From assembly GCF_026212465.1 (NCBI RefSeq), contig NC_080050.1, forward strand, positions 34,182,130 through 34,246,129: 64,000 nt of DNA, written 5' to 3'. Each line of letters begins with the position of its first letter. The first letter of the stretch is position 1. This document shows positions 13,401 to 28,500 of the stretch, piece after piece. The stretch is from Amaranthus tricolor (lineage: Eukaryota; Streptophyta; Magnoliopsida; Caryophyllales; Amaranthaceae). A model generated the notes under the pieces. The model was given only the letters and a program-made list of their open reading frames with translations. It was not told the DNA's origin and searched no databases. The position numbers and the translations under genes were made by a program.

Positions 13401-16400
13401 ATATATTATTGTGTTGAAGTGGTTAGAATTTAAAATGATAGTCATATGCTAGAAATTACGTGCTAAAGGTGTGATTTTAAGGGTTTTTAAGCTTTTTTGG
13501 CACTTATACAAATAAAGTAGCTTAAATTTGGTATGTTTTGCACGAACTTTGGAACAAAACACTCTTTGGTATATATTATTGTTTTGAAGTGGTTAGGAAT
13601 TGAAAATAATATTCATATGACAGAAATTACGTGTTAAGTTGCGATTTTATGTGTTTTTATGCTTTTTTGGCACTTTCGCACATAAAGTAGCCCAAACTTG
13701 CTTTGTTTTGCACGTAACTTGGCACCACAATACTATTTGGTATATATTATTGTGTTTCAGTGGTTAGACTTTAAAATCATGGTTATATGCTAGAAATTAC
13801 TTTCTAAAGGTGTGCTTTTAAGGTTTTTTTAGCTTTTTTGGCACTTACACGAATAAAGTAGCTTAAATTTGGTTTTTTTTTGCACGAAACATGGAACAAA
13901 ACACTCTTTGGTATATATCATTGTGTTGAAGTGGTTAGAATTCAAGATAATAGTCATATGACAGAAATTCTGTGTTAAATTGCGATTTTATGTGTTTTTA
14001 AGATTTTTTGGCACTTTCGCACATAAAGTAACCCAAACTTGTGTTGTTTTGCACGAAAGTTAGCACACAACACTATTTGGTATATATTATTGTGTTGAAG
14101 TGGTTAGAATTTAAAATGATAGTTATATGCTAGAAATTACGTGCTAAAGGTGTGATTTTAAGGGTTTTTAAGCTTTTTTGGCACTTACACGAATAAAGTA
14201 GCTTAAATTTGGTATGTTTTGCACGAAATTTGGAACAAAACACTTTTTGGGTATATATTCCTGTGTTGAATTGGTTAGAATTGAAAATAATAGTCATATC
14301 ATAGAAATTACGAATTAAGTTGCGATTTGATGTGTTTTTAACCTTTATTGGCACTTTCGCACATAAAGTAGCCCAAACTTGCGTTGTTTTGCACGAAACT
14401 TTGCACACAACACTATTTGGTATATATTATTGTGTTTAAGCGGTTAGAATTTAATATGATAGTTATATGCTAGAAATTACGTGCTAAAGGTGTGATTTTA
14501 AGGGTTTTTAAGCTTTTTTGGCACTTACACAAATAAAGTAGGTTAAATTTGGTATGTTTTGCACGAACTTTGGAACAAAACACTCTTTGGTATATATTAT
14601 TGTTTTGAAGTTGTTAGAATTGAAAATAATAGTCATATGATAGAAATTCCGTGTTAAGTTGCGATTTTATGTGTTTTTAAACTTTTTTGGCACTTTCGCA
14701 CATAAACTAGCCCCAAACTTGCTTTGTTTTGCACGAAACATGGCACACAACACTATTTGATATATATTATTGTGTTGAAGTGGTTAAAATTTAAAATGAT
14801 AGTTATATGCTAGAAATTACGTGCTAAAGGTGTGATTTTAAGGGTTTTTAAGCTTTTTTTGGCACTTACACAAATAAAGTAGCTTAAATTTGGTATGTTT
14901 TGCACGAAATTTGGAACAAAACACTTTTTGGTATATATTACTGTGTTGAAGTGGTTAGAATTGAAAATAATAGTCATATCATAGAAATTACGAGTTAAGT
15001 TGCGATTTGATGTGTTTTTAACCTTTTTTGGCAATTTCGCACATAAAGTAGCCCAAACTTGCGTTGTTTTGCACGAAACTTGGCACACAACACTATTTGG
15101 TATATATTATTGTGTTTAAGCGGTTAGAATTTAATATGATAGTTATATGCTAGAAATTACGTGCTAAAGGTGTGATTTTAAGGGTTTTTAAGCTTTTTTG
15201 GCACTTACACAAATAAAGTAGCTTAAATTTGGTATGTTTTGCACGAAATTTGGAACAAAACACTTTTTGGTATATATTACTGTGTTGAAGTGGTTAGAAT
15301 TGAAAATAATAGTCATATCATAGAAATTACGAGTTAAGTTGCGATTTGATGTGTTTTTAACCTTTTTTGGCAATTTCGCACATAAAGTAGCCCAAACTTG
15401 CGTTGTTTTGCACGAAACTTGGCACACAACACTATTTGGTATATATTATTGTGTTTAAGCGGTTAGAATTTAATATGATAGTTATATGCTAGAAATTACG
15501 TGCTAAAGGTGTGATTTTAAGGGTTTTTAAGCTTTTTTGGCACTTACACAAATAAAGTAGCTTAAATTTGGTATGTTTTGCACGAACTTTGGAACAAAAC
15601 ACTCTTTGGTATATATTATTGTTTTGAAGTGGTTACAATTGAAAATAATAGTCATATGATAGAAATTCCGTGTTAAGTTGCGATTTTATGTGTTTTTAAA
15701 CTTTTTTACCACTTTCGCACATAAAGTAGCCCAAACTTGCTTTGTTTTGCACGAAACTTGGCACACAACACTATTTGGTATATATTATTGTGTTGAAGTG
15801 GTTAGACTTTAAAATCATGGTTATATGCTAGAAATTACTTTCTAAAGGTGTGCTTTTAAGGGTTTTTAAGCTTTTTTGGCACTTACACGAATAAAGTAGC
15901 TTAAATTTGGTTTTTTTTGCACGAAACATGGAACAAAACATTCTTTGGTATATATCATTGTGTTGAAGTGGTTAGAATTCAAGATAATAGTCATATGACA
16001 GAAATTACGTGTTAAATTGCGATTTTATGTGTTTTTAAGATTTTTTGGCACTTTCGCACATAAAGTAGCCCAAACTTGTGTTGTTTTGCACGATAGTTAG
16101 CACACAACACTATTTGGTATATATTATTGTGTTGAAGTGGTTAGAATTTAAAATGATAGTTATATGCTAGAAATTACGTGCTAAAGGTGTGATTTTAAGG
16201 GTTTTTAAACTTTTTTGGCACTTACACGAATAAAGTAGCTTAAATTTGGTATGTTTTGCACGAAATTTGGAACAAAACACTTTTTGGGTATATATTACTG
16301 TGTTGAAGTGGTTAGAATTGAAAATAATAGTCATATCATAGAAATTACGAATTAAGTTGCGATTTGATGTGTTTTTAACCTTTATTGGCACTTTCGCACA

Positions 16401-19400
16401 AAAAGTAGCCCAAACTTGCGTTGTTTTGCACGAAACTTTGCACACAACACTATTTGGTATATATTATTGTGTTTTAAGCGGTTAGAATTTAATATGATAG
16501 TTATATGCTAGAAATTACGTGCTAAAGGTGTGATTTTAAGGGTTTTTAAGCTTTTTTTGGGACTTACACAAATAAAGTAGGTTAAATTTGGTATGTTTTG
16601 CACGAACTTTGGAACAAAACACTCTTTGGTATATATTATTGTTTTGAAGTTGTTAGAATTGAAAATAATAGTCATATGATAGAAATTCCGTGTTAAGTTG
16701 CGATTTTATGTGTTTTTAAACTTTTTGGCACTTTCGCAAATAAACTAGCCCAAACTTGCTTTGTTTGCACGAAACATGGCACACAACACTATTTGATATA
16801 TTATTATTGTGTTGAAGTGGTTAAAATTTAAAATGATAGTTATATGCTAGAAATTACGTGCTAAAGGTGTGATTTTAAGGGTTTTTAAGCTTTTTTTGGC
16901 ACTTACACAAATAAAGTAGCTTAAATTTTGGTATGTTTTGCACGAAATTTGGAACAAAACACTTTTTGGTATATATTACTGTGTTGAAGTGGTTAGAATT
17001 GAAAATAATAGTCATATCATAGAAATTACGAGTTAAGTTGCGATTTGATGTGTTTTTAACCTTTTTTGGCAATTTCGCACATAAAGTAGCCAAAACTTGC
17101 GTTGTTTTGCACGAAACTTGGCACACAACACTATTTGGTATATATTATTGTGTTTAAGCGGTTAGAATTTAATATGATAGTTATATGCTAGAAATTACGT
17201 GCTAAAGGTGTGATTTTAAGGGTTTTTAAGCTTTTTGGCACTTACACAAATAAAGTAGCTTAAATTTGGTATGTTTTGCACGAACTTTGGAACAAAACAC
17301 TCTTTGGTATATATTATTGTTTTGAAGTGGTTACAATTGAAAATAATAGTCATATGATAGAAATTCCGTGTTAAGTTGCGATTTTATGTGTTTTTTAAAC
17401 TTTTTTTACCACTTTCGCACATAAAGTAGCCCAAACTTGCTTTGTTTTGCACGAAACTTGGCACACAACACTATTTGGTATATATTATTGTGTTGAAGTG
17501 GTTAGACTTTAAAATCATGGTTATATGCTAGAAATTACTTTCTAAAGGTGTGCTTTTAAGGGTTTTTAAGCTTTTTTGGCACTTACACGAATAAAGTAGC
17601 TTAAATTTGGTTTTTTTTGCACGAAACATGGAACAAAACATTCTTTGGTATATATCATTGTGTTGAAGTGGTTAGAATTCAAGATAATAGTCATATGACA
17701 GAAATTACGTGTTAAAATTGCGATTTTATGTGTTTTTAAGATTTTTTGGCACTTTCGCACATAAAGTAGCCCAAACTTGTGTTGTTTTGCACGAAAGTTA
17801 GCACACAACACTATTTGGTATATATTATTGTGTTGAAGTGGTTAGAATTTAAAATGATAGTTATATGCTAGAAATTACGTGCTAAAGCTGTGATTTTAAG
17901 GGTTTTTAAGCTTTTTTGGCACTTACACGAATAAAGTAGCTTAAATTTGGTATGTTTTGCACGAAATTTGGAACAAAACACTTTTTGGGTATATATTACT
18001 GTGTTGAAGTGGTTAGAATTGAAAATAATAGTCATATCATAGAAATTACGAATTAAGTTGCGATTTGATGTGTTTTTAACCTTTATTGGCACTTTCGCAC
18101 ATAAAGTAGCCCAAACTTGCGTTGTTTTGCACGAAACTTTGCACACAACACTATTTGGTATATATTATTGTGTTTAAGCGGTTAGAATTTAATATGATAG
18201 TTATATGCTAGAAATTACGTGCTAAAGGTGTGATTTTAAGGGTTTTTAAGCTTTTTTGGCACTTACACAAATAAAGTAGGTTAAATTTGGTATGTTTTGC
18301 ACGAACTTTGGAACAAAACACTCTTTGGTATATATTATTGTTTTGAAGTTGTTAGAATTGAAAATAATAGTCATATGATAGAAATTCCGTGTTGAGTTGC
18401 GATTTTATGTGTTTTTAAACTTTTTTGGCACTTTCGCACATAAACTCAGCCCCAAACTTGCTTTGTTTTGCACGAAACATGGCACACAACACTATTTGAT
18501 ATATATTATTGTGTTGAAGTGGTTAAAATTTAAAATCATAGTTATATGCTAGAAATTACGTGCTAAAGGTGTGATTTTAAGGGTTTTTAAGCTTTTTTGG
18601 CACTTACACAAATAAGTAGCTTAAATTTGGTATGTTTTGCACGAAATTTGGAACAAAACACTTTTTTGGTATATATTACTGTGTTGAAGTGGTTAGAATT
18701 GAAAATAATAGTCATATCATAGAAATTACGAGTTAAGTTGCGATTTGATGTGTTTTTAACCTTTTTTGGCAATTTCGCACATAAAGTAGGCCCAAACTTG
18801 CGTTGTTTTGCACGAACTTGGCACACAACACTATTTGGTATATATTATTGTGTTTAAGCGGTTTAGAATTTAATATGATAGTTATATGCTAGAAATTACG
18901 TGCTAAAGGTGTGATTTTAAGGGTTTTTAAGCTTTTTTGGCACTTACACAAATAAAGTAGCTTAAATTTGGTATGTTTTGCACGAACTTTGGAACAAAAC
19001 ACTCTTTGGTATATATTATTGTTTTGAAGTGGTTACAATTGAAAATAATAGTCATATGATAGAAATTCCGTGTTAAGTTGCGATTTTATGTGTTTTTTAA
19101 ACTTTTTTACCACTTTCGCACATAAAGTAGCCCAAACTTGCTTTGTTTTGCACGAAACTTGGCACACAACACTATTTGGTATATATTATTGTGTTGAAGT
19201 GGTTAGACTTTAAAATCATGGTTATATGCTAGAAATTACTTTCTAAAGGTGTGCTTTTAAGGGTTTTTAAGCTTTTTTGGCACTTACACGAATAAAGTAG
19301 CTTAAATTTGGTTTTTTTTTGCACGAAACATGGAACAAAACATTCTTTGGTATATATCATTGTGTTGAAGTGGTTAGAATTCAAGATAATAGTCATATGA

Positions 19401-22400
19401 CAGAAATTACGTGTTAAATTGCGATTTTATGTGTTTTTAAGATTTTTTGGCACTTTCGCACATAAAGTAGCCCAAACTTGTGTTGTTTTGCACGAAAGTT
19501 AGCACACAACACTATTTGGTAAATATTATTGTGTTGAAGTGGTTAGAATTTAAAATGATAGTTATATGCTAGAAATTACGTGCTAAAGGTGTGATTTTAA
19601 GGGTTTTTAAGCTTTTTTGGCACTTACACGAATAAAGTAGCTTAAATTTGGTATGTTTTGCACGAAATTTGGAACAAAACACTTTTTGGTATATATTACT
19701 GTGTTCAAGTGGTTAGAATTGAAAATAATACTCATATCGTAGAAATTACGAGTTAAGTTGCGATTTGATGTGTTTTTAACCTTTTTTGGCAATTTCGCAC
19801 ATTAAGTAGCCCAAACTTGCGTTGTTTTGCACGAAACTTGGCACACAAACACTATTTGGTATATATTATTGTGTTTAAGCGGTTAGAATTTAATATGATA
19901 GTTATATGCTAGAAATTACGTGCTAAAGGTGTGATTTTAAGGTTTTTTAAGCTTTTTTGGCACTTACACAAATAAAGTAGCTTAAATTTGGTATGTTTTG
20001 CACGAACTTTGGAACAAAACACTCTTTGGTATATATTATTATTTTGAAGTGGTTACAATTGAAAATAGTAGTCATATGATAGAAATTCCGTGTTAAGTTG
20101 CGATTTTATGTGTTTTTAAACTTTTTTGGCACTTTCGCACATAAAGTAGCCCAAACTTGCTTTGTTTTGCACGAAACTTGGCACACAACACTATTTGGTA
20201 TATATTATTGTGTTGAAGTGGTTAGAATTTAAAATGATAGTCATATGCTAGAAATTACGTGCTAAGGTGTGATTTTAAGGGTTTTTAAGCTTTTTTGGCA
20301 CTTATACAAATAAAGTAGCTTAAATTTGGTATGTTTTGCACGAACTTTGGAACAAAACACTCTTTGGTATATATTATTGTTTTGAAGTGGTTAGAATTGA
20401 AAATAATATTCATATGACAGAAATTACGTGTTAAGTTGCGATTTTATGTGTTTTTATGCTTTTTTGGCACTTTCGCACATAAAGTAGCCCAAACTTGCTT
20501 TGTTTTGCACGTAACTTGGCACACAATACTATTTGGTATATATTATTGTGTTTCAGTGGTTAGACTTTAAAATCATGGTTATATGCTAGAAATTACTTTC
20601 TAAAGGTGTGCTTTTAAGGGTTTTTTTAGCTTTTTTGGCACTTACACGAATAAAGTAGCTTAAATTTGGTTTTTTTTGCACGAAACATGGAACAAAACAC
20701 TCTTTGGTATATATCATTGTGTTGAAGTGGTTAGAATTCAAGACAATAGTCATATGACAGAAATTACGTGTTAAATTGCGATTTTATGTGTTTTTAAGAT
20801 TTTTTGGCACTTTCGCACATAAAGTAGCCCAAACTTGTGTTGTTTTGCACGAAAGTTAGCACACAACACTATTTGGTATATATTATTGTGTTGAAGTGGT
20901 TAGAATTTAAAATGATAGTTATATGCTAGAAATTACGTGCTAAAGGTGTGATTTTAAGGGTTTTTTAAGCTTTTTTGGCACTTACACGAATAAAGTAGCT
21001 TAAATTTGGTATGTTTTGCACGAAATTTGGAAACAAAACACTTTTTGGTATATATTACTGTGTTGAAGTGGTTAGAATTGAAAATAATAGTCATATCATA
21101 GAAATTACGAGTTAAGTTGCGATTTGATGTGTTTTTAACCTTTCTTGGCACTTTCGCACATAAAGTAGCCCAAACTTGCGTTGTTTTGCACGAAACCTTG
21201 GCACACAACACTATTTGGTATATATTATTGTGTTTAAGCGGTTAGAATTTAATATGATAGTTATATGCTAGAAATTACGTGCTAAAGGTGTGATTTTAAG
21301 AGTTTTTAAGCTTTTTTGGCACTTACACAAATAAAGTAGCTTAAATTTGGTATGTTTTGCACGAACTTTGGAACAAAACACTCTTTGGTATATATTATAT
21401 CTTTTGAAGTGGTTACAATTGAAAATAATAGTCATATGATAGAAATTCCGTGTTAAGTTGCGATTTTATGTGTTTTTAAACTTTTTTACCACTTTCGCAC
21501 ATAAAGTAGCCCAAACTTGCTTTGTTTTGCACGAAACTTGGCACACAACACTATTTGGTATATATTATTGTGTTGAAGTGGTTAGAATTTAAAATGATAG
21601 CTATGCTAGAAATTACGTGCAAAAGGTGTGATTTTAAGGGTTTTTAAGCTTTTTTGGCACTTACACAAATAAAGTAGCTTAAATTTGGTATGTTTTGCAC
21701 GAAATTTGGAACAAAACACTCTTTGGTATATATTATTGTTTTGAAGTGGTTAGAATTGAAAATAATAGTCATATGATAGAAATTACGTGTTAAGTTGCGA
21801 TTATATGTGTTTTTATGCTTTTTTGGCACTTTCGCACATAAACTAGCCAAACTTGCTTTGTTTGCACGTAACTTGGCACACAACACTATTTGGTATATAT
21901 TATTATGTTGAAGTGGTTAGAATTTTAAATGATAGTTATATGCTAGAAATTACGTGCTAAAGGTGTGATTTTAAGGGTTTTTAAGCTTTTTTGGCACTTA
22001 CACAAATAAAGTAGCTTAAATTTGGTATGTTTTGCACGAACTTTGGAACAAAACACTCTTTGGTATATATTATTGTTTTGAAGTGGTTAGAATTGAAAAT
22101 AATAGTCATATGATAGAAATTCCGTGTTAAGTTGCGATTTTATGTGTTTTTAAACTTTTTTGGCACTTTCGCACATAAAGTAGCCCAAACTTGCTTTGTT
22201 TTGCACGTAACTTGGCACACAATACTATTTGGTATATATTATTGTGTTTAAGTGGTTAGACTTTAAAATCTTGGTTATATGCTAGAAATTACTTTCTAAA
22301 GGTGTGCTTTTAAGGGTTTTTAAGCTTTTTTGGCACTTACACGAATAAAGTAGCTTAAATTTGGTTTTTTTTTGCACGAAACATGGAACAAAACACTATT

Positions 22401-22900
22401 TGGTATATATCATTGTGTTGAAGTGGTTAGAATTCAAGATAATAGTCATATGATTGAAATTGCGTGTTAAATTGCGATTTTATGTGTTTTTAAGATTTTT
22501 TGGCACTTTCGCACATAAAGTAGCCCAAACTTGTGTTGTTTTGCACGAAAGTTAGCACACAACACTATTTGGTATATATTATTGTGTTGAAGTGGTTAGA
22601 ATTTAAAATGATAGTTATATGCTAGAAATTACGTGCTAAAGGTGTGATTTTAAGGGTTTTTAAGCTTTTTTGGCACTTACAACGAATAAAGTAGCTTAAA
22701 TTTGGTATGGTTTGCACGAAATTTGGAACAAAACACTTTTTGGGTATATATTACTGTGTTGAAGTGGTTAGAATTGAAAGTAATAGTCATATCATAGAAA
22801 TTACGAGTTAAGTTGCGAATTGATGTGTTTTTAACCTTTATTGGCACTTTCGCACATAAAGTAGCCCAAACTTGCGTTGTTTTGCACGAAACTTGGCACA
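10426..22900. repeat. Satellite zone III: dimeric array with ~1.70-kb (10-monomer) HOR
   Basis: A/B dimers distinguished from zone I by variants such as 'catatcatagaaattacga', 'gaaattccgtgttaag' and 'gtgtttaagcggttag'. The marker 'gttagactttaaa' occurs at 10711, 12407, 13763, 15801, 17501, 19202, 20559 and 22255. The spacings are 1696, 1356, 2038, 1700, 1701, 1357 and 1696 bp, that is 10, 8, 12, 10, 10, 8 and 10 monomers. The segment from about 12.4 kb is echoed about 6,795 bp later (40 monomers), with shared private variants 'gtgttcaagtgg' (12905, 19702) and 'gtgtttcagtgg' (13752, 20549). No gene, RNA gene or transposon seen. Confidence 0.92.
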
Positions 22901-24876
22901 CAACACTATTTGGTATATATTATTGTGTTTAAGCGGTTAGAATTTAATATGATAGTTATATGCTAGAAAATTACGTGCTAAAGGTGTGATATTAAGGGTT
23001 TTTAAGCTTTTTTGGCACTTACACAAATAAAGTAGCTTAAATTTGGTATGTTTTGCACGAAATTTGGAACAAAACACTCTTTGGTATATATTATTGTTTT
23101 GAAGTTGTTAGAATTGAAAATAATAGTCATATGATAGAAATTGCGTGTTAAGTTGCGATTATATGTGTTTTTAAGCTTTTTGGCACTTTCGCACATAAAC
23201 TAGCCCAAACTTGCTTTGTTTTGCACGTAACTTGGCACACAACACTATTTGGTATATATTATTGTGTTGAAGTGGTTAGAATTTAAAATGATAGTTATAT
23301 GCTAGAAATTACGTGCTAAACGTGTGATTTTAAGGGTTTTTAAGCTTTTTTGGCACTTACACAAATAAAGTAGCTTAAATTTGGTATGTTTTGTACGAAC
23401 TTTGGAACAAAACACTCTTTGGTATATATTATTGTTTTGAAGTGGTTACAATTGAAAATAATAGTCATATGATAGAAATTCCGTGTTAAGTTGCGATTTT
23501 ATGTGTTTTTAAACTTTTTTGGCACTTTCGCACATAAAGTAGCCCAAACTTGCTTTGTTTTGCACGAAACTTGGCACACAACACTATTTGGTATATATTA
23601 TTGTGTTGAAGTGGTTAGAATTTAAAATGATAGTTATATGCTAGAAATTACGTGCTAAAGGTGTGATTTTAAGGGTTTTTAAGCTTTTTTGACACTTATA
23701 CAAATAAAGTAGCTTAAATTTGGTATGTTTTGCACGAACTTTGGAACAAAACACTCTTTGGTATGTATTATTGTTTTGAAGTGGTTACAATTGAAAATTA
23801 TAGTCATATGATAGAAATTACGTGTTAAGTTGCGATTTTATGTGTTTTTAAACTTTTTTGGCACTTTCGCATATAAAGTAGCCCAAACTTGCTTTGTTTT
23901 GCACGAAACTTGGCACACAACACTATTTGGTATATATTATTGTGTTGAAGTGGTTAGAATTTAAAATCATAGTTATATGCTAGAAATTACGTGCTAAGGT
24001 GTGATTTTAAGGGTTTTTATGCTTTTTGGCACTTACACGAATAAAGTAGCTTAAATTTGGTTTGTTTTGCACGAAACATGAAACAAAACACTCTTTGGTA
24101 TATATTATTGTGTTGAAGTGGTTAGAATTGAAAATAATAGTCATATGATTGAAATTGCGTGTTAAATTACGATTTTATGTGTTTTTAAGCTTTTTTTGGC
24201 ACTTTCGCACATAAAGTAGCCCAAACTTGCGATTTTTTTCACTAAAGTTGGCACACAACACTATTTGGTATATATTATTGTGTTGAAGTGGTTAGAATTT
24301 AAAATGATAGTTATATGCTAGAAATTACATGCTAAAGGTGTGATTTTAAGGGTTTTTAAGCTTTTTTGGCACTTACACGAATAAAGTAGCTTAAATTTGG
24401 TTTGTTTTTGCACGAAACATGGAACAAAACACTCTTTGGTATATATTATTGTGTTGAAGTGGTTAGAATTCAAGATAATAGTCATATGACAGAAATTACG
24501 TGTTAAGTTGCGATTTTATGCGTTTTTAAGCTTTTTTGGCACTTTCGCACATAAAGAAGCCCAAACTTGCTTTGTTTTGCACGTAACTTGGCACACAACA
24601 CTATTTGGTATATATTATTGTGTTGAAATGGTTAGAATTTAAAATGATAGTTATATGCTAGAAATTACGTGCTCAAGGTGTGATTTTAAGGGTTTTTAAG
24701 CTTTTTTGGCACTTACACGAATAAAGTAGCTTAAATTTGGTATGTTTGGCATGAAATTTGGAACAAAACACTTTTTGGTATATATTACTGTGTTGAAGTG
24801 GTTAGAGTTGAAAATAATAGTCATATCATAGAAATTACGAGTTAAGCTGCGATTTGATGTGTTTTTAACCTTTTTT

Positions 24877-24884
24877 GGCACAAA
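24877..24884. other. 20-bp deletion inside a B monomer (marker 1, left copy)
   Basis: The sequence runs 'ttttttggcacaaacttgc'. Full monomers have 'ctttcgcacataaagtagcc' between 'ggca' and 'caaacttgc'. The same deletion is seen in three further monomers. Confidence 0.85.
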
Positions 24885-25535
24885 CTTGCTTTGTTTTGCA
24901 CGAAACTTGGCACACAACACTATTTGGTATATATTATTGTGTTGAAGTGGTTAGAAAATTAAAATGATAGTTATATATTAGAAATTACGTGCTAAAGGTG
25001 TGATTTTAAGGGTTTTTAAGCTTTTTTGGGACTTACACGAATAAAGTAGCTTAAATTTGGTATGTTTTGCACGAAATTTGGAACAAAACACTCTTTGGTA
25101 TATATTATTGTTTTGAAGTAGTTAGAATTGAAAATAATAGTCATATGATAGAAATTACGTGTTAAGTTGCGATTTTATGCGTTTTTAAGCTTTTTTGGCA
25201 CTTTCGCACATAAAGAAGCCCAAACTTGCTTTGTTTTGCACGTAACTTGGCACACAACACTATTTGGTATATATTATTGTGTTGAAATGGTTAGAATTTA
25301 AAATGATAGTTATATGCTAGAAATTACGTGCTAAAGTGTGATTTTAAGGGTTTTTAAGCTTTTTTGGCACTTACACGAATAAAGTAGCTTAAATTTGCTT
25401 TGTTTTGCACGAAATTTGGAACAAAACACTTTTTGGTATATATTACTGTGTTGAAGTGGTTAGAATTGAAAATAATAGTCATATCATAGAAATTACGAGT
25501 TAAGTTGCGATTTGATGTGTTTTTAACCTTTTTTG

Positions 25536-25543
25536 GCACAAAC
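25536..25543. other. 20-bp deletion inside a B monomer (marker 2, left copy)
   Basis: Same deletion as at 24880, 659 bp downstream: two dimers minus the 20 missing bases. Confidence 0.85.
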
Positions 25544-28500
25544 TTGCATTGTTTTGCACGAAACTTGGCACACAACACTATTTGGTATATATTATTGTGT
25601 TTAAAGCGGTTAGAATTTAAAATGATAGTTATATGCTAGAAATTACGTGCTAAAGGTGTGATTTTAAGGGTTTTTAAGCTTTTTTGGCACTTACACAAAT
25701 AAAGTAGCTTAAATTTGGTATGTTTTGCACGAAATTTGGAACAAAACACTCTTTGGTATATACTATTGTTTTGAAGTGGTTAGAATTGAAAATAACAGTC
25801 ATATGATAGAAATTACGTGTTAAGTTGCGATTATATGTGTTTTAAAGCTTATTTGGCACTTTCGCATATAAAGTAGCCCAAACTTGCTTTGTTTTTCACG
25901 TAACTTGGCACACAACACTATTTGGTATATATTATTGTGTTGAAGTGGTTAGAATTTAAAATGATAGTTATATGCTAGAAATTACGTGCTAAAGGTGTGA
26001 TTTTAAGGGTTTTTAAGCTTTTTTTGCACTTACACAAATAAAGTAGCTTAAATTTGGTATGTTTTGCACGAACTTTGGAACAAAACACTCTTTGGTATAT
26101 ATTATTGTTTTGAAGTGGTTAGAATTGAAAAATAATAGTCATATGATAAAAATTACGTGTTAAGTTGCGATTTTATGTGTTTTTAAACTTTTTTGGCACT
26201 TTCGCACATAAAGTAGCCCAAACTTGCTTTGTTTTGCACGAAACTTGGCACACAACACTATTTGGTATATATTATTGTGTTGAAGTGGTTAGAATTTAAA
26301 ATCATAGTTATATGCTAGAAATTACGTGCTAAAGGTGTGATTTTAAGGGTTTTTATGCTTTTTGGCACTTACACGAATAAAGTAGCTTAAATTTGGTTTT
26401 TTTGCACGAAACATGAAACAAAACACTCTTTGGTATATATTATTGTGTTGAAGTGGTTAGAATTGAAAATAATAGTCATATGATTGAAATTGCGTGTTAA
26501 ATTACGATTTTATGTGTTTTTATGCTTTTTTGGCACTTTCGCACATAAAGTAGCCCAAACTTGCGTTGTTTTTCACTAAAATTGGCACACAACACTATTT
26601 GGTATATATTATTGTGTTGAAGTGGTTAGACATTTAAAATGATAGTTATATGCTAGAAATTACGTGCTAAAGGTGTGATTTTAAGGGTTTTTAAGCTTTT
26701 TTGGCACTTACACAAATAAAGTAGCTTAAAGTTGGTATGTTTTGCACGAAATTTGGAACAAAACACTCTTTGGTATATATTATTGTTTTGAAGTGGTTAG
26801 AATTGAAAATAATAGTCCATATGATAGAAATTACGTGTTAAGTTGCAATTTTATGCGTTTTTAAGCTTTTTTGGCACTTTTCGCACATAAAGTAGCCCAA
26901 ACTTGCTTTGTTTTGCACGTAACTTGGCACACAAACACTATTTGGTATATGTTATTGTGTTGAAGTGGTTAGAATTGAAAATCATGGTTATTTGCTAGAA
27001 ATTACGTTCTAAAGGTGTGATTTTAAGGGTTTTTAAGCTTTTTTGGCACTTACACGAATAAAGTAGCTTAAATTTGGTTTGTTTTGCATGAAACATGGAA
27101 CAAAAACACTCTTCGGTATATATTATTGTGTTGAAGTGGTTATAATTGAAAACAATAGTTATATGATAGAAATTACGTGTTATGTTGAGATTTAATGTGG
27201 TATTAAGCTTTTTGGGCACTTTCGCACATAAAGTAGCCCAAATTTGCTTTGTTATGCACGAAACTTGGCACACAACACTATTTGGTATATATTATTGTGT
27301 TGAAGTCGTTAGAATTTAAAATCATTGTTATATGCTAGAAATTACGTTCTATATGTGTGATTTTAAGGGTTTTTAAGCTTTTTTGGCACTTACACGAATA
27401 AATTAGCTTAAATTTGGTTTGTTTTGCACGAAACATGGAACAAAACACTCTTTGGTATATATTATTGTGTTGAAGTGGTTAGAATTGAAAATAATAGTCA
27501 TGTGATTGAAATTACGTGTTAAATTGCGATTTTATGTATTTTTAAGCTTTTTTGGCACTATCGCACATAAAGTAGCCCAAACTTGCGTTGTTTTTCACGA
27601 AAGTTGGCACACAACACTATTTGGTATATATTATTGTGTTGAAGTGGTTAGAAATTAAAATGATAGTTATATGTTAGAAATTATGTGCTAAAGGTGTCAT
27701 TTTAAGGGTTTTTAAGCTTTTGTGGCACTTACATGAATAAAGTAGCTTAAATTTGATATGTTTTGCACGAAATTTGGAACAAAACACTCTTTGGTATATA
27801 TTATTGTTTTGAAGTGGTTAGAATTGAAAATAATAGTCATATGATAGAAATTAAGTGTTAAGTTGCGATTTTATGTGTTTTTATGCTTTTTTGGCACTTT
27901 CGCACATAAAGTAGCCCAAACTTGCTTTGTTTTGCACGTAACTTGGCACATAATACTATTTGGTATATATTATTGTGTTGAAGTGGTTAGAATTTAAAAT
28001 CAAAGTTATATGCTAGAAATTACTTTCTAAAGGTGTGATTTTAAGGGTTTTTAAGCTTTTTTGGCACTTACACGAATAAAGTAGCTTAAATTTGGTTTTT
28101 TTTGTACAAAACATGGAACAAAACACTCTTTGGTATATATTATTGTGTTGAAGTGGTTAGAATTCAAAATAATAGTCATATGACAGAAATTACGTGTTAA
28201 ATTGCGATTTTATGTGTTTTTAAGATTTGTTGGCACTTTCGCACATAAAGTAGCCCAAACTTGTGTTGTTTTGCACGAAAGTTAGCACACAACACTATTT
28301 GGTATATATTATTGTGTTGAAGTGGTTAGAATTTAAAATGATAGTTATATGCTAAAAAATTACGTGCTAAAGGTGTGATTTTAAGAGTTTTTAAGGTTTT
28401 TTGGCACTTACACGAATAAAGTAGCTTAAATTTGGTATGTTTTGCACGAAATTTGGAACAAAACACTTTTTGGTATATATTATTGTTTTGAAGTGGTTAG

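Larger units (their letters stand above)
23940..26280. repeat. ~5.05-kb-spaced duplication, left copy
   Basis: Matches 28990-31333 in the same order. Shared private variants include 'cgaaacatgaaacaaaac' (about 24070 and 29125), 'cgatttttttcactaaag' (about 24232 and 29284) and two monomers with the same 20-bp internal deletion. One extra dimer at about 26280-26620 has no partner at the corresponding place in the right copy, after which similarity resumes (26620 onward against 31340 onward). Confidence 0.8.
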
